The position numbers and the translations under genes were made by a program. Positions 53,170-62,906 of a stretch of DNA of 64,000 nt are shown piece after piece. The DNA is taken from positions 1,995,501 to 2,059,500 of the forward strand of contig NZ_JBGGWB010000001.1 of the NCBI RefSeq assembly GCF_041321155.1, written 5' to 3'. The notes below the pieces were generated by a model. That model made no database searches. It had not been told where the DNA came from and saw nothing but the letters and a program-made list of their open reading frames with translations. Origin of the DNA: Sphingomonas sp. IW22. GTDB taxonomy: Bacteria > Pseudomonadota > Alphaproteobacteria > Sphingomonadales > Sphingomonadaceae. Position 1 is the stretch's first letter, and every line of letters starts with the position of its first letter.

Positions 53170-54047
53170 AAATTGCCCTCGCGTCCGCCCTGCTCCTGTC
53201 CGTTACCCCGCTGAGCGCGGTCGCGCAGGATCACGCCGGTCAGCGGGCCGAGTGGAATCGGCCGCAACAGCCGTTTCGCATCGCGGGCAATCTCTATTAT
53301 GTCGGCACCAGCGAACTGGCCGCATATCTGATCACCGACCCCGCCGGGCATGTGCTGATCGACGTCCCTTTGGCCGAAAGCGCCCCCCGGATTGCGGCGA
53401 ATATCGAAGCGCTCGGCTTCAAGGTGCGCGACATTCGGCGGCTGCTGGTCAATCACGCGCATTGGGATCATGCGGATGGACTAGCCGCGTTCAAACGCCT
53501 AAGCGGCGCGACGTTATGGGCGAGTGCAGCGGACAGGGCGACGCTGGAAAGCGGGCGCGCGACCGATCGCGATGACTTGCCGCCACTCGCGCCGGTCAAG
53601 GTCGACCGGATCTTGCGCGACGGCGACGTCGTTGCAATCGGGACCACGAGGATCAAGGCGCATCTGACGCCCGGCCATACGCCGGGATGCACCAGCTTTA
53701 CCCTGGAAACGCGAGACCCCAGGATTTCGCAAGGGCGGCCGCTAAAGGTGTTGCTGGCCTGTAGCATGACCGTTGCTGGACAAAGACTAGTGAACAATGC
53801 CCGCTATCCGGCCGCGGCGGATGACTTCCAGCGCAGCATGGCGCGAATGAAGTCGATCAGGCCCGCCATCTTCCTGAACTTCCACGCCGGTGGCTTTGAT
53901 CTCGCGGCGAAGCGTGCTCGTCAACTTGACGGAGATGCGGCGGCGTTTGTCGATCCGAGCGAGTGGCCGCGCCGCCGACTTGAGGCAGAACAGGCTTTTC
54001 AAACGGAATTGGCGCGACAAAAGGCCGAACAACCGGCCGCACGCTGA
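53166..54047 (+). CDS. Subclass B3-type metallo-beta-lactamase
   Basis: A 293-residue exported zinc hydrolase. A signal peptide ([20 protein letters not shown], cut near 20) precedes an MBL fold. The motif NHAHWDHADG gives His97, His99, Asp101 and His102; TPGHTPGC gives His171 and NFHAGGFDL gives His240. Together these match all six zinc ligands of subclass B3 (H116, H118, D120, H121, H196, H263). The LLACSMTVAGQRLVNN segment resembles the B3 substrate loop. Chromosomal B3 enzymes are known in sphingomonads and relatives, so intrinsic beta-lactam hydrolysis is possible; a different esterase or lactonase role is not excluded. Coupled by ATGA to comEC. Confidence 0.86.
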   Translation: MKIALASALLLSVTPLSAVAQDHAGQRAEWNRPQQPFRIAGNLYYVGTSELAAYLITDPAGHVLIDVPLAESAPRIAANIEALGFKVRDIRRLLVNHAHWDHADGLAAFKRLSGATLWASAADRATLESGRATDRDDLPPLAPVKVDRILRDGDVVAIGTTRIKAHLTPGHTPGCTSFTLETRDPRISQGRPLKVLLACSMTVAGQRLVNNARYPAAADDFQRSMARMKSIRPAIFLNFHAGGFDLAAKRARQLDGDAAAFVDPSEWPRRRLEAEQAFQTELARQKAEQPAAR

Positions 54048-54068
54048 CGCCCGGTCGCTCGGCTTCGA

Positions 54069-54737
54069 TCAATAGCGGCGCAGCAGCCCGGCGAGCTTGC
54101 CCTGAATACGTACCTGATCGGGGCGGTAATGCTGGGGCTGATGGCTGCCGTTCGCTGGATCCAGCCGAACCATCGCGCCTTCATGGCGGAGATATTTCAG
54201 CGTCGCCTCATGGTCGTCGATCAGCGCCACGACGATTTCACCGTCGCGCGCGACTTCCTGTCGCCGGATCAGTGCATAGTCGCCGTTCAATATACCGGCC
54301 TCGATCATCGAGTCGCCCGCGACTTCCAGCGCGTAATGGTCGCCGGAGCCGAGCAGGGCTGCCGGCACCGGCAGCATCGTCGCACCCTCAAGCGCCTCAA
54401 TCGGCACGCCTGCAGCGATGCGGCCGTGCAGCGGTACCTCGACCACGTCGTTTGCGGGAACGGGCAGCGTGACGGACGCTGTCCGAGTGGGTGTCTTGGC
54501 CTTTTTCACGACTGGCTCGCCGCGCTCGGGCATGCGCAACACTTCCAGCGCACGGGCACGATTGGGCAGGCGCCGGATGAAGCCGCGTTCCTCAAGAGCG
54601 CTGATCAAGCGATGCACACCCGATTTCGACTTAAGGTCGAGCGCTTCTTTCATTTCCTCAAAGGACGGCGAAACACCGGTTTCGCCCAAGCGATCGGAAA
54701 TGAAGCAGATAAGTTCGTGCTGCTTGCGCGTCAGCAT
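54069..54737 (-). CDS. lexA: SOS repressor LexA
   Basis: Represses DNA-damage genes and self-cleaves when RecA is activated. The 222-residue protein has an N-terminal winged helix ([24 protein letters not shown]) and a C-terminal S24 protease domain with cleavage site Ala109-Gly110 ([11 protein letters not shown]), Ser143 ([10 protein letters not shown]) and Lys181 (EATLKYL). Its own operator lies 16 bases upstream of the start, so it should be autoregulated. Convergent with the metallo-beta-lactamase gene. Confidence 0.97.
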   Translation of the reverse strand: MLTRKQHELICFISDRLGETGVSPSFEEMKEALDLKSKSGVHRLISALEERGFIRRLPNRARALEVLRMPERGEPVVKKAKTPTRTASVTLPVPANDVVEVPLHGRIAAGVPIEALEGATMLPVPAALLGSGDHYALEVAGDSMIEAGILNGDYALIRRQEVARDGEIVVALIDDHEATLKYLRHEGAMVRLDPANGSHQPQHYRPDQVRIQGKLAGLLRRY

Positions 54738-54752
54738 CGCGCTTCTCCCAAG

Positions 54753-54767
54753 GAACAGACACTGAAC
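54753..54767 (-). promoter_or_regulatory. LexA (SOS) operator GTTC-N7-GTTC
   Basis: On the minus strand GTTC AGTGTCT GTTC is an exact match to the alphaproteobacterial SOS box (GTTC-N7-GTTC). It sits 16-30 bases before the lexA ATG and directly follows the proposed -10 box, so LexA bound here would block initiation. Confidence 0.85.
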
Positions 54768-54795
54768 GTCTATGCTTTGTTCTTATCGCTGTCAA
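54767..54795 (-). promoter_or_regulatory. lexA promoter
   Basis: On the minus strand TTGACA (54790-54795) and TAGACG (54767-54772) are 17 bases apart. The -35 box overlaps the stop codon of moeA, and the SOS box begins at the end of the -10 box. Confidence 0.6.
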
Positions 54796-55973
54796 GCAAG
54801 CGGCAGGATGCGAACCCGGTCCCCCGGCTCAGCAGGCGGCGCGTGGGGAAGGCGCAGCAACAGACAGTCAGCGCGGGCAAGCGTTCGCAGCATCGAGCTG
54901 TCCTGAACGGCTGCAACATGGACGCGGCCGTCGATCCGCGCGGCCCGCAAATAATCGGTCCGCTCGCCATTTGCGGGCAGCCTCTCTCCCATCACAGCAT
55001 CCGTTAACGTAGGGAAGGGGCTGGCAGCACCCGCCAGATACGCGATCAGCGGGCGCACGAAAAGCGTCGCGGTGACAAAGGCGGAGACGGGATTGCCGGG
55101 CAGCCCCACAACGACCATGTCTCGCAGCGTGCCCGCCAGCATCGGCTTGCCCGGGCGTAGCGCCACGCGCCAGAAATCCAGCGACGCTCCTGCCGCCGTC
55201 AGGGCTGGGCGGACCAGATCATGGTCGCCCACCGAAGCGCCGCCGGTCGTGACCAGCACATCGGCCTGAACCCCGGCAAAGCTGTCGCGCATAACGTCCA
55301 GCCGATCGGGCAGGATGCCCATATCGACAATCTCGACCGGCAAATCGCCAAGCAGCGCCGCCAGCATCACGCCGTTGCTTTCCGGCAACTGGCCGTCGGC
55401 CAGCGGCTGTCCGGCGGGGCGAAGCTCGTCCCCGGTCGCCGCGACGGCCACGCGCACGCGGCGGCGCGCAGGCAAGGTCGCATGCCCCGCCACCGCGGCC
55501 AGCGCGACGCGCGCGGGCGTGTACCGATCGCCCTGGTCGATCAGCGTGTCGCCGTCAGTGAAGTCCAGCCCGCGCTGGCGCACATTGCGGCCGGGATGAC
55601 CGGGACCCTCGCCGCTCAGCCGGACCACGCTGTCCGTGACGACCGCTTCCTCTTGCACCAGCACGCAATCGGCGCCCGTCGGCATCGCTGCGCCAGTGAA
55701 GATGCGGACGGCCTGACCGCTCGTGATTGATCCGCCGAATGGCCGACCAGCGGCGCTTTCGCCAATCAGCAGGAATGGGCCGGGCAGGTCGGCATGGGCA
55801 ATGGCATAACCGTCCATGGCGGACAGGTCGCGCTCGGGCTGTGTGCGAAGCGCCGCGACCGGCTCGGCCGCCCAGCGACCAGCCGCATTGCGAAGGGCGA
55901 CGCGCTCGATCGCCAGCGGTCTGCCAAGACCGATCAGCCGGGTTTGCGCCTCATCGACAGGCAGCAACGGCAT
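54792..55973 (-). CDS. moeA: Molybdopterin molybdenumtransferase MoeA
   Basis: Inserts molybdate into adenylylated molybdopterin. The 393-residue protein has the MoeA layout: N-terminal SAMDGYAIA segment, the GDxL-like domain, the central MoCF-binding TTGGASVGDHDLV and the GLPGNPVSAFVTATLF motif, then a C-terminal beta domain. The start at 55973 overlaps the moaC stop by one base (TGATG). moaA lies elsewhere in the window, with nadK. Confidence 0.95.
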   Translation of the reverse strand: MPLLPVDEAQTRLIGLGRPLAIERVALRNAAGRWAAEPVAALRTQPERDLSAMDGYAIAHADLPGPFLLIGESAAGRPFGGSITSGQAVRIFTGAAMPTGADCVLVQEEAVVTDSVVRLSGEGPGHPGRNVRQRGLDFTDGDTLIDQGDRYTPARVALAAVAGHATLPARRRVRVAVAATGDELRPAGQPLADGQLPESNGVMLAALLGDLPVEIVDMGILPDRLDVMRDSFAGVQADVLVTTGGASVGDHDLVRPALTAAGASLDFWRVALRPGKPMLAGTLRDMVVVGLPGNPVSAFVTATLFVRPLIAYLAGAASPFPTLTDAVMGERLPANGERTDYLRAARIDGRVHVAAVQDSSMLRTLARADCLLLRLPHAPPAEPGDRVRILPLA

Positions 55974-56446
55974 CAACGTGGGGCCACCCAGTCGCCGGAT
56001 TTGCCGCCAATCTTCGACTTCAGGTGAATGTCCCGTATTGTCATAGACTTGTCGATGGCCTTTGCCATGTCGTACAAGGTGAGCAGGGCGACCGAGACGG
56101 CGGTTAGTGCCTCCATTTCCACGCCGGTCACGCCGAATGTTCCCACCAGCGCCTCGGCCACCACACCCGCGTCGTCGAGTTCGAGGGACAGCTCGACCCG
56201 CGACAGGGGCAGCGGGTGGCACAACGGGATAAGGTCGGCGGTCCGCTTCGCAGCCATAATGCCTGCAATGCGTGCGGTTGCGAGCACATCGCCTTTGGCC
56301 ACCGCGCCGTCCCGGATCGCACGAACCGCATCGGCGCTCATGTCTATACGCCCGGCCGCAACAGCACGGCGAGCGGTAGGTGTCTTGCCGCCGACATCGA
56401 CCATCCGCGCGGCACCGGCCGCGTCGATGTGCGTCAGGCCGGTCAA
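55973..56446 (-). CDS. moaC: Cyclic pyranopterin monophosphate synthase MoaC
   Basis: Partner of MoaA in the first step of molybdenum cofactor synthesis. The 157-residue protein shows [16 protein letters not shown], the conserved [10 protein letters not shown], and the active-site segment [20 protein letters not shown]. It overlaps trpC by four bases upstream and moeA by one base downstream, so molybdopterin genes are tied translationally to tryptophan genes. Confidence 0.96.
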   Translation of the reverse strand: MTGLTHIDAAGAARMVDVGGKTPTARRAVAAGRIDMSADAVRAIRDGAVAKGDVLATARIAGIMAAKRTADLIPLCHPLPLSRVELSLELDDAGVVAEALVGTFGVTGVEMEALTAVSVALLTLYDMAKAIDKSMTIRDIHLKSKIGGKSGDWVAPR

Positions 56447-57231
56447 CCGACCAGCGCCCGTGTCGCGGCTTCGACATTGGCCTGACGCATCAGCGCCTCT
56501 CCAATCAGGAAGCAGCGGATGCTATGATCTGCCATCGCGTCGAGCTCGGCACGGCTGTTCAGTCCGCTTTCGGCGACGAAGGTGCAGTCCTGGGGCGCCG
56601 ATCCAACCAGTTCATATGTCTTGTTGAAATCGACCGTGAAGTCTTTGAGGTTGCGGTTGTTTACACCAATCAGTCGCGACTGGAGCCGGGCGGCGCGCGC
56701 CATCTCCCCCGCATCGTGGACCTCGACCAGCACATCCATGCCCCGCTCGATCGCGGCGGCCTCGATTTCGGCCATGGCGCCGTCATCCAGCGCGGCAACG
56801 ATGATCAGGATTGCATCAGCGCCGATCGCACGGGCCTCAGCCACCTGCCACGGATCGATCATGAAATCTTTGCGAAGGACGGGCAGGTCACATGCCGCGC
56901 GCGCGGCGACCAGATAATCCTCATGCCCCTGAAAGCCCGGCGCGTCGGTCAGCACCGACAGGCAGACGGCACCGCCCGCGGCATAGGCGCGGGCATGGGC
57001 GGGCGGGTCGAAGTCGGGGCGGATCAGCCCCTTGGACGGACTGGCCTTTTTCACTTCGGCAATCAGCGCGTGGCGGCCCGATGCCGCGCGGGCGTCCAGC
57101 GCTGCCTTGAAGCCGCGCGGTGCGCTTTGTTCGCCGGCGCGAGCGTCAAGGTCCGCAATGGACGCCTTGCTGCGACGCTCGGCCACCTCCTCCCGCTTGC
57201 GTTCGAGGATACGGGTCAGCATGTCACTCAT
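56443..57231 (-). CDS. trpC: Indole-3-glycerol phosphate synthase
   Basis: Ring-closing step of tryptophan synthesis. The 262-residue TIM-barrel enzyme shows [17 protein letters not shown] (the catalytic Lys/Glu segment), [13 protein letters not shown] and [13 protein letters not shown] monofunctional form, not fused to trpF. It overlaps trpD at its start and moaC at its end by four bases each. Confidence 0.96.
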   Translation of the reverse strand: MSDMLTRILERKREEVAERRSKASIADLDARAGEQSAPRGFKAALDARAASGRHALIAEVKKASPSKGLIRPDFDPPAHARAYAAGGAVCLSVLTDAPGFQGHEDYLVAARAACDLPVLRKDFMIDPWQVAEARAIGADAILIIVAALDDGAMAEIEAAAIERGMDVLVEVHDAGEMARAARLQSRLIGVNNRNLKDFTVDFNKTYELVGSAPQDCTFVAESGLNSRAELDAMADHSIRCFLIGEALMRQANVEAATRALVG

Positions 57232-58223
57232 ACGCGGTCGATCCAGCGGCGAAGAAGGGCGGCGGCACGGGCGCTGTCGATTGCTTGGGCGGCCTGTGCG
57301 GCGCCAGCCGTAAGCGTTTCGGCACGGCCCGCAATCATCAGCGCAGCAGCGGCATTGAGGAGCACGGCGTCACGATAGGCGCCCGCTTCACCGGCCAGCA
57401 AATTCTTCAGCGCCTCTGCATTCTCGGCGGCGTCACCGCCCCGAATGTCCGACAGGGGGTGGCGTGTGAGCCCGGCATCCTCAGGCGCGATGGTGGCTGG
57501 CAGCGCCGCCGCGCCAACATTGGCGGCGACGCTTGGACCTGCGCAGGAAAGCTCGTCCAGCGCATCCTCACCCGACACCACGGCAGCCGCCTCTGCCCCC
57601 AGCAGCGACAGTGCCTGAGCATAGACGGGTGCGTAGTCGGGTCGAGCAATGCCGATCAACTGGCGCTGAACCCGCGCCGGGTTGGCCAGCGGACCCATCA
57701 GGTTGAAGATCGTCCGCCGTCCGATCCGGCGGCGCAGCGGCGCGATGCGGGCGAGCGCCGGGTGATGATTGGCGGCGAACAGGAACGCGATGCCCAGTTC
57801 CTCAAGGGTGCGCTGGGCGCTCTCCGTCGCAGCGTCCAGGTTCAGGCCCAACGCCTCCAGCGTATCGGCCGCGCCCGCCTTTGACGAAGCGGCGCGGTTA
57901 CCGTGCTTGGCGACGGGCACGCCGCATGCTGCGACAATGATCGCAACCGCCGTCGATACGTTCAGCGTGTGATGGCCATCGCCACCCGTGCCGCACACGT
58001 CGATGGCATTTTCGGGCGCATTCAGTGTGATCATCCGTTCGCGCAGCGCGCGGGCGGCAGCGGCAATCTCGATCGCGGTTTCGCCGCGTTCGGTCAGGCC
58101 GATCAGAAATCCCTCGATCGCGGCGTCGTCGACGCGCCCGTCGAGGATATCGGCAAAGGCCGACGCGGCGCTTTCGTGCGACAGCGGCGTTGCGGGGTCG
58201 GGAAGCAGCGTCGCGACCGTCAT
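57228..58223 (-). CDS. trpD: Anthranilate phosphoribosyltransferase
   Basis: Transfers phosphoribose from PRPP to anthranilate. The 331-residue protein shows the glycine loop [11 protein letters not shown], the Lys-Asn segment [15 protein letters not shown] and the acidic segment used for magnesium binding ([10 protein letters not shown]). It overlaps trpG by four bases upstream and trpC by four downstream. Confidence 0.96.
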   Translation of the reverse strand: MTVATLLPDPATPLSHESAASAFADILDGRVDDAAIEGFLIGLTERGETAIEIAAAARALRERMITLNAPENAIDVCGTGGDGHHTLNVSTAVAIIVAACGVPVAKHGNRAASSKAGAADTLEALGLNLDAATESAQRTLEELGIAFLFAANHHPALARIAPLRRRIGRRTIFNLMGPLANPARVQRQLIGIARPDYAPVYAQALSLLGAEAAAVVSGEDALDELSCAGPSVAANVGAAALPATIAPEDAGLTRHPLSDIRGGDAAENAEALKNLLAGEAGAYRDAVLLNAAAALMIAGRAETLTAGAAQAAQAIDSARAAALLRRWIDRV

Positions 58224-58828
58224 GCCGCGATTCCGCGCGGCAGTTCGGCGGGCATCACCGCGTCCAGCCCGGCATCGCGAAGGAAATTGGCGAGCATTGC
58301 GTGGCCATGTTCGGTGGCGATGCTTTCAGGGTGAAACTGCACCCCATGGATCGGCAGGCTGGCGTGGCGAAAGCCCATGACGCTGGCATCGGCAGCGGTT
58401 GCGTTGACGACCAGTTCTGACGGCACATCGGTGACGATCAGCGAATGATATCGCGTCGCCGTGAATGGGGAGGGCAGGTCGGCGAACAGCCCGGTGCCGT
58501 CATGTTCGACCGGGCATGTCTTTCCATGCATCAATCCGCCGCGCACCACCTTGCCGCCGAAATGCTGGCCGATCGCCTGATGGCCCAGGCACACGCCCAA
58601 CAGCGGCTTGCCCAGTTCGGCACAGGCCGCGACCAGATCCAGGCTGATGCCCGCTTCGTTCGGCGTGCAGGGGCCGGGAGAGATCAGGAACGCCTGTGCG
58701 TTGGTCGCGATCGCGTCCTGCGCGGTCATCGCGTCATTGCGTTCGACGCGAACTTCGACCCCCAGTTCCATCAGATAATGGACCAGGTTCCAGGTGAAGC
58801 TGTCGTAATTGTCGATGACGAGGAGCAT
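58220..58828 (-). CDS. trpG: Anthranilate synthase component II (glutamine amidotransferase)
   Basis: Supplies ammonia from glutamine to TrpE. In 202 residues the class I amidotransferase motifs are GVCLGHQ with catalytic Cys80 and the His/Glu pair in [13 protein letters not shown]. It may also serve 4-aminobenzoate synthesis if no pabA exists elsewhere. The ATG at 58828 is chosen over a start four codons upstream. A 517-base interval with an oppositely oriented gene separates it from trpE. Confidence 0.94.
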   Translation of the reverse strand: MLLVIDNYDSFTWNLVHYLMELGVEVRVERNDAMTAQDAIATNAQAFLISPGPCTPNEAGISLDLVAACAELGKPLLGVCLGHQAIGQHFGGKVVRGGLMHGKTCPVEHDGTGLFADLPSPFTATRYHSLIVTDVPSELVVNATAADASVMGFRHASLPIHGVQFHPESIATEHGHAMLANFLRDAGLDAVMPAELPRGIAA

Positions 58829-58909
58829 ATGCGCTCTCACTTAACCCTCGTTCAGCCGTGCGCAAGCATGTCGCGGCGATGAACATGCGAAACCGCCGGA
58901 GATGTGACG

Positions 58910-59317
58910 ATGCGCCGCCTGTTGATCCTGCCCCTGCTGGCGTTGGCCGCGCCCCTTTCGGCGCAGGAGGCGGAGCAGACGGCAAGCACCAGACCGCCCC
59001 AGCGGATCAAGAATGTGATGCTGCGCGAGGGGGAGGAATGCCCCAAGGCCAATGGCGACGAAATCGTCGTGTGCGGGCGACTGGACCCTGACGAACTTTA
59101 TCGCATTCCCGAACCGTTCCGGCAGCCACGATTCGACCCCGCGAACAATTCGTGGACCAACCGCGCGCAGACGATCATGGAGGTGAACCGCGCGGGCCTG
59201 CCCAACAGCTGTTCGCCGATCGGCACCGGCGGGCAGACGGGCTGCAACCAGCAATTGCTGGATCAATGGTGGTCGTGGAAGCGTGAGCAGCAATCGGAAG
59301 CGGCGCGCATCCCATGA
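58910..59317 (+). CDS. Small secreted protein of unknown function, antisense inside the trp cluster
   Basis: A 135-residue protein with a signal peptide (MRRLLILPLLALAAPLSAQ) and a Cys-containing mature part (EGEECPKANGDEIVVCGR, NSCSPIGTGGQTGC) likely to form disulfides. No family recognised. GGAG eight bases upstream favours the ATG at 58910 over GTG at 58904. It fills most of the 517-base interval between trpE and trpG, on the opposite strand, so any trpE-trpG read-through transcript is antisense to it. Confidence 0.78.
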   Translation: MRRLLILPLLALAAPLSAQEAEQTASTRPPQRIKNVMLREGEECPKANGDEIVVCGRLDPDELYRIPEPFRQPRFDPANNSWTNRAQTIMEVNRAGLPNSCSPIGTGGQTGCNQQLLDQWWSWKREQQSEAARIP

Positions 59318-59345
59318 ACAGCGCCGAAGGAGGGGGCGTTCGATG

Positions 59346-60842
59346 CTATTGCCCGAAGCGCCCCTCCGCCGCCCGGGCCACGGCTTCGCGCGCGGCGGCC
59401 AGCAGGGCGCCCGCCTTTGCCTCGCACTCCCGCTGTTCATAGGCGGGGTCGCTGTCAGCGACGATGCCTGCACCGGCCTGAACATGCATGATGCCATCCT
59501 TGACGATGCCGGTGCGCAGCACGATGCACGAGTCCATCGACCCGTCGGGTGAGAAATAACCGACCCCTCCAGCATAGGCGCCGCGCGCTTCGGGTTCGAG
59601 TTCGGCAATGATCTGGCAGGCACGAACCTTTGGCGCGCCGCTGACCGTCCCGGCGGGGAAGCCTGCGAACAGCGCGTCGACGGCATCGCGATCCGGGTGC
59701 AACTGTCCGACCACGTTCGACACGATGTGCATGACATGGCTGTACAGTTCGACCGTGTAGCTGTCGGTCACGCGCACGCTGCCCGCACTTGACACGCGGC
59801 CGACATCGTTGCGGCCCAGATCAAGCAGCATCAGATGTTCCGCGCGTTCCTTTGCGTCGGCAAGCAGGCTTTCGCGATTTGCGGCATCGGCGGCGGCATC
59901 CGCGCCGCGCGGGCGGGTGCCGGCGATCGGGCGGATCGTCACCTCTCCATCGCGTACCCGCACCAGGATCTCAGGGCTGGAGCCGGTCAGTGCAAAGCCC
60001 GGCAGATCGAGGTGGTAGAGAAACGGTGATGGATTGATCCGGCGCAGCGCGCGGTAGAGCTCGATCGGCGGCAGCGCGAACGGAGCCGTGAAACGCTGAG
60101 CCAGCACGACCTGAAAGATGTCGCCCGCAGCGATGTATTCCTTGGCAGCAGCAACCATCTGGCCATAGCGGCCGGGTTCCAGAACCGGGGTGAACGCCGG
60201 GTCCTCGCACTCGGTTCGGGCGGGCGGCGGCAGCGGCGCGGCGGCGAGGCGGGCGGATGTCGCCTCAATCGCCTCACATGCACGGTCGACGGCTTCGGCG
60301 CCATGTTCGGGCCATGCGGGTGCGACGACAAACAACGCGTCGGCCAATCGGTCGAACACCAGCAGCACCGTCGGGCGTGCGAACAGCATGTCGGGAATGT
60401 CGATGGCGCGAGCCTTTGGCGTTGGCAGCTTTTCGACCAGCCCGATGGTTTCATAACCGAAATACCCGACCAGACAGGCGAGCGCGCGGGGCAGGGCGGC
60501 GGGCACGTCGGCACGGCACGCGGCGACCAGATCGCGCAGCGCGCTCAGGCTGTCGGCTTCACAGGGCTGAAAAGCGTCCCGGTCGGTCAGCCAGTGGCGA
60601 TTGACCTCTGCCGACGCGCCCGTTGCGCGGAACACCAGATCCGGGGCCAGCCCGATCAGGCTGTGGCGGCCGCGCACCGCGCCGCCCTCGACCGACTCGA
60701 GTACGAAGTCGCCACGACCCGGCTCGAACAGCTTGAGTGCCGCCGCGACTGGCGTTTCGGTGTCGGCCAGCTGGCGGCGCCACAAAAGCGCGGGCCTGCC
60801 TTCGGCCAGCGCGGTGCGAGCGGCTTCGATCCCCTCGATCAC
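59346..60842 (-). CDS. trpE: Anthranilate synthase component I
   Basis: Converts chorismate and ammonia to anthranilate with TrpG. The 498-residue protein shows the N-terminal tryptophan-binding region (the LLES-type element reads VLESVEG), then the chorismate core with IAGTRPRGAD, ERAEHLMLLDLGRNDVGRV and AGFPAGTVSGAPKVRACQII. Its ATG overlaps the stop of the PpiD-like gene (ATGA), so expression depends on that gene's mRNA and translation. Confidence 0.96.
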   Translation of the reverse strand: MIEGIEAARTALAEGRPALLWRRQLADTETPVAAALKLFEPGRGDFVLESVEGGAVRGRHSLIGLAPDLVFRATGASAEVNRHWLTDRDAFQPCEADSLSALRDLVAACRADVPAALPRALACLVGYFGYETIGLVEKLPTPKARAIDIPDMLFARPTVLLVFDRLADALFVVAPAWPEHGAEAVDRACEAIEATSARLAAAPLPPPARTECEDPAFTPVLEPGRYGQMVAAAKEYIAAGDIFQVVLAQRFTAPFALPPIELYRALRRINPSPFLYHLDLPGFALTGSSPEILVRVRDGEVTIRPIAGTRPRGADAAADAANRESLLADAKERAEHLMLLDLGRNDVGRVSSAGSVRVTDSYTVELYSHVMHIVSNVVGQLHPDRDAVDALFAGFPAGTVSGAPKVRACQIIAELEPEARGAYAGGVGYFSPDGSMDSCIVLRTGIVKDGIMHVQAGAGIVADSDPAYEQRECEAKAGALLAAAREAVARAAEGRFGQ

Positions 60843-62782
60843 TCGGCCGCCACGCCCTGACCGGCAAGGTCGGCCTTCAGCTTGGCCAGACCTGCCGCGT
60901 TACGCTCCACACCGACCAGTTTCTTGGCGGCATTGGTGAACTGCTCGGCATATTCGCGGCCAACGACCGAACCGAGTCCTGCGCGGGTGGAGCGAATGAC
61001 GCCTTCATTGCCCTTGGCGTCGCCGGGGGTGATGTCGGTGACAGTCACCACGAACCAGCCGCCATTGTTCGGGGCTTCCAGCACCTTGGCGGTGCCGCGC
61101 TTCATGTTGAACATCAGCGCGACCGGCGGGGGCAGCTGGATGCGACGCGCGGCCAGTTCCGCACGGGACACGTCAACCGTCTGCACCGCGGGGCCGTTCA
61201 CGCCTGCTGCGCCCAGGGCCTGCTGGAGCCCCGTGCCGCGGCCGACATTGGCGACGACGGCATCGGCCTGCTTGCGCGCGGCGAGCTTGGCCTGCTGGCG
61301 CCGCCAGTCGGCGACAACGGCCTCGCGGATGGTCTGCAGTGGACGGGCGGCGGCGGGAACAATGCGACCCAGCGCGACGATCGCGAAGGTGCCTTCATTG
61401 CCCAGCGCTACCAGCTGCGGGGCGTCGCCATCCTCTGCCGCGAAGCCCGCTTCCATGATCTGCGCCAGACGTGGGTCGGGCTGCTGCTGCGGCGCGTCGG
61501 GGTTCAGCGCCTGTGCAGTCAGGGCGGGCGTCGTTTCAGCCTTCAGCTTCTGGTCCGCGACCAGCTCGTCGAAGGTGGCACCATCGCTGATGCCAGTGTC
61601 GAGCTTGCCCTGGATCGCGACCAGCGCCTCGGTTTCCTTGCGGCGGCGCACCTCGGCCGTGAGTTCGTCGCGCACGGCGGCAAGCGGCTGACCCGCCGAC
61701 TGGCTGATGCCCGCAACCTTGATGATGTGGAAGCCCAGCGGCGAGCGGACGGGGCCGACGACCGCACCCTGCTGTCCGGCGAAGGCAGCGCGGGCGACAT
61801 CTGCGGAGCTTTGCGTCGCGAATTCGGATTGCTTGGCGTTGCTGATCGTCGTCGCTTCAAGTCCGGCGGCGCGGGCGGCGGCGCCAACGGCGGTGCCGCC
61901 CTTCACCTGACCGGCAATGCGATTGGCCAGCGCCTGATCGGCAACGATCACCTGCTCCAGCGTGCGGGTCGCGGTCGGCGCGTATTTGTCGCCCGCAGCC
62001 TTATATGCGGCCTGAAGCTCGGCATCGGCCACCTGCACCTGCGCGGCGAAGGCTTCGGGCGTGACCACGGCATAGCGCACGACGCGGCGTTCCGGCACCG
62101 TGTAACGCTGACGATTGTCGGCATAGTAGCTCGACAGCTGCTGATCGCTGGGGTTCGCGTTGCCAGCGGGCTGGGCGGGAACAAGTGCGATCTGGCCCTT
62201 GCGCTTCTCCAGCAGCAGCGAGGCATAGGGCAGGGCCAGCTGGTCCGCGACTTGGCTGGTGCCGACGGTCGGAGCGATCAGCCATTGGGCATAGGTTTCG
62301 CGCGCAATGTCGGCGCGAAGCTGCTCAGGCGTGATCTGACGGCTGGCCAATGCGCGTTCGAAATTCTGCTGGCTGAACTTGCCGTCGAAACCCAGAAAGG
62401 CGGGAATGCTGGCAATCTGTCCGTCGACGAACGCCTTGGAGGCAAGCATGCCGCTTTCTTCCGCAAACTTTTCCAGCACCAGGCTGTTCTCAACGCGGCC
62501 CAGCACGCTTTCGAATCCACCCGCGGCAAGGAAGCCGGGCATGTCCAGCCCCTGCTGTTCCTGCCGGACGGCGTCGAGTGCAAGCCGGGCGCGCTGACGA
62601 ATCTCTGCTTCCCCGACGGCGTCACCATCCACTTCGATCAGGGTCGTGCCGGTCGCACCCCCGGACTGGCCGAGGTTGTTGATGTCGGCCAGGCCGAAGC
62701 TGATCGCGATGATCGCCAGCGCGGCAAGCGTGAAGAGCACGCCGAAACGCGATTTGATGATCCGGCGGAAGAATTTTAGCAT
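60839..62782 (-). CDS. PpiD/SurA-type membrane-anchored peptidyl-prolyl isomerase
   Basis: A 647-residue protein with one N-terminal membrane helix (LFTLAALAIIAISFGL near 16-31), a SurA_N-type domain (FEKFAEESGMLAS-like segment), a parvulin domain near 255-365 (the FGxxA core is altered, GPVRSPLGFHIIKV present) and a second, weaker repeat. It is anchored in the inner membrane facing the periplasm and helps fold exported proteins. It heads the chain to trpE, an arrangement common in sphingomonads. Divergent from tpiA. Confidence 0.9.
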   Translation of the reverse strand: MLKFFRRIIKSRFGVLFTLAALAIIAISFGLADINNLGQSGGATGTTLIEVDGDAVGEAEIRQRARLALDAVRQEQQGLDMPGFLAAGGFESVLGRVENSLVLEKFAEESGMLASKAFVDGQIASIPAFLGFDGKFSQQNFERALASRQITPEQLRADIARETYAQWLIAPTVGTSQVADQLALPYASLLLEKRKGQIALVPAQPAGNANPSDQQLSSYYADNRQRYTVPERRVVRYAVVTPEAFAAQVQVADAELQAAYKAAGDKYAPTATRTLEQVIVADQALANRIAGQVKGGTAVGAAARAAGLEATTISNAKQSEFATQSSADVARAAFAGQQGAVVGPVRSPLGFHIIKVAGISQSAGQPLAAVRDELTAEVRRRKETEALVAIQGKLDTGISDGATFDELVADQKLKAETTPALTAQALNPDAPQQQPDPRLAQIMEAGFAAEDGDAPQLVALGNEGTFAIVALGRIVPAAARPLQTIREAVVADWRRQQAKLAARKQADAVVANVGRGTGLQQALGAAGVNGPAVQTVDVSRAELAARRIQLPPPVALMFNMKRGTAKVLEAPNNGGWFVVTVTDITPGDAKGNEGVIRSTRAGLGSVVGREYAEQFTNAAKKLVGVERNAAGLAKLKADLAGQGVAAE

Positions 62783-62906
62783 TGACGTCCGTTCGCAAGC
62801 CACTGTCAGTTGTCCGCGCTTTAGGCGGCGGCGTGCGATGGGACAAGCTTGTGCTGGCGGGCGGTCGCTGGCATCGGGTGCATACGATTGCAAAACGGGG
62901 GACGCG

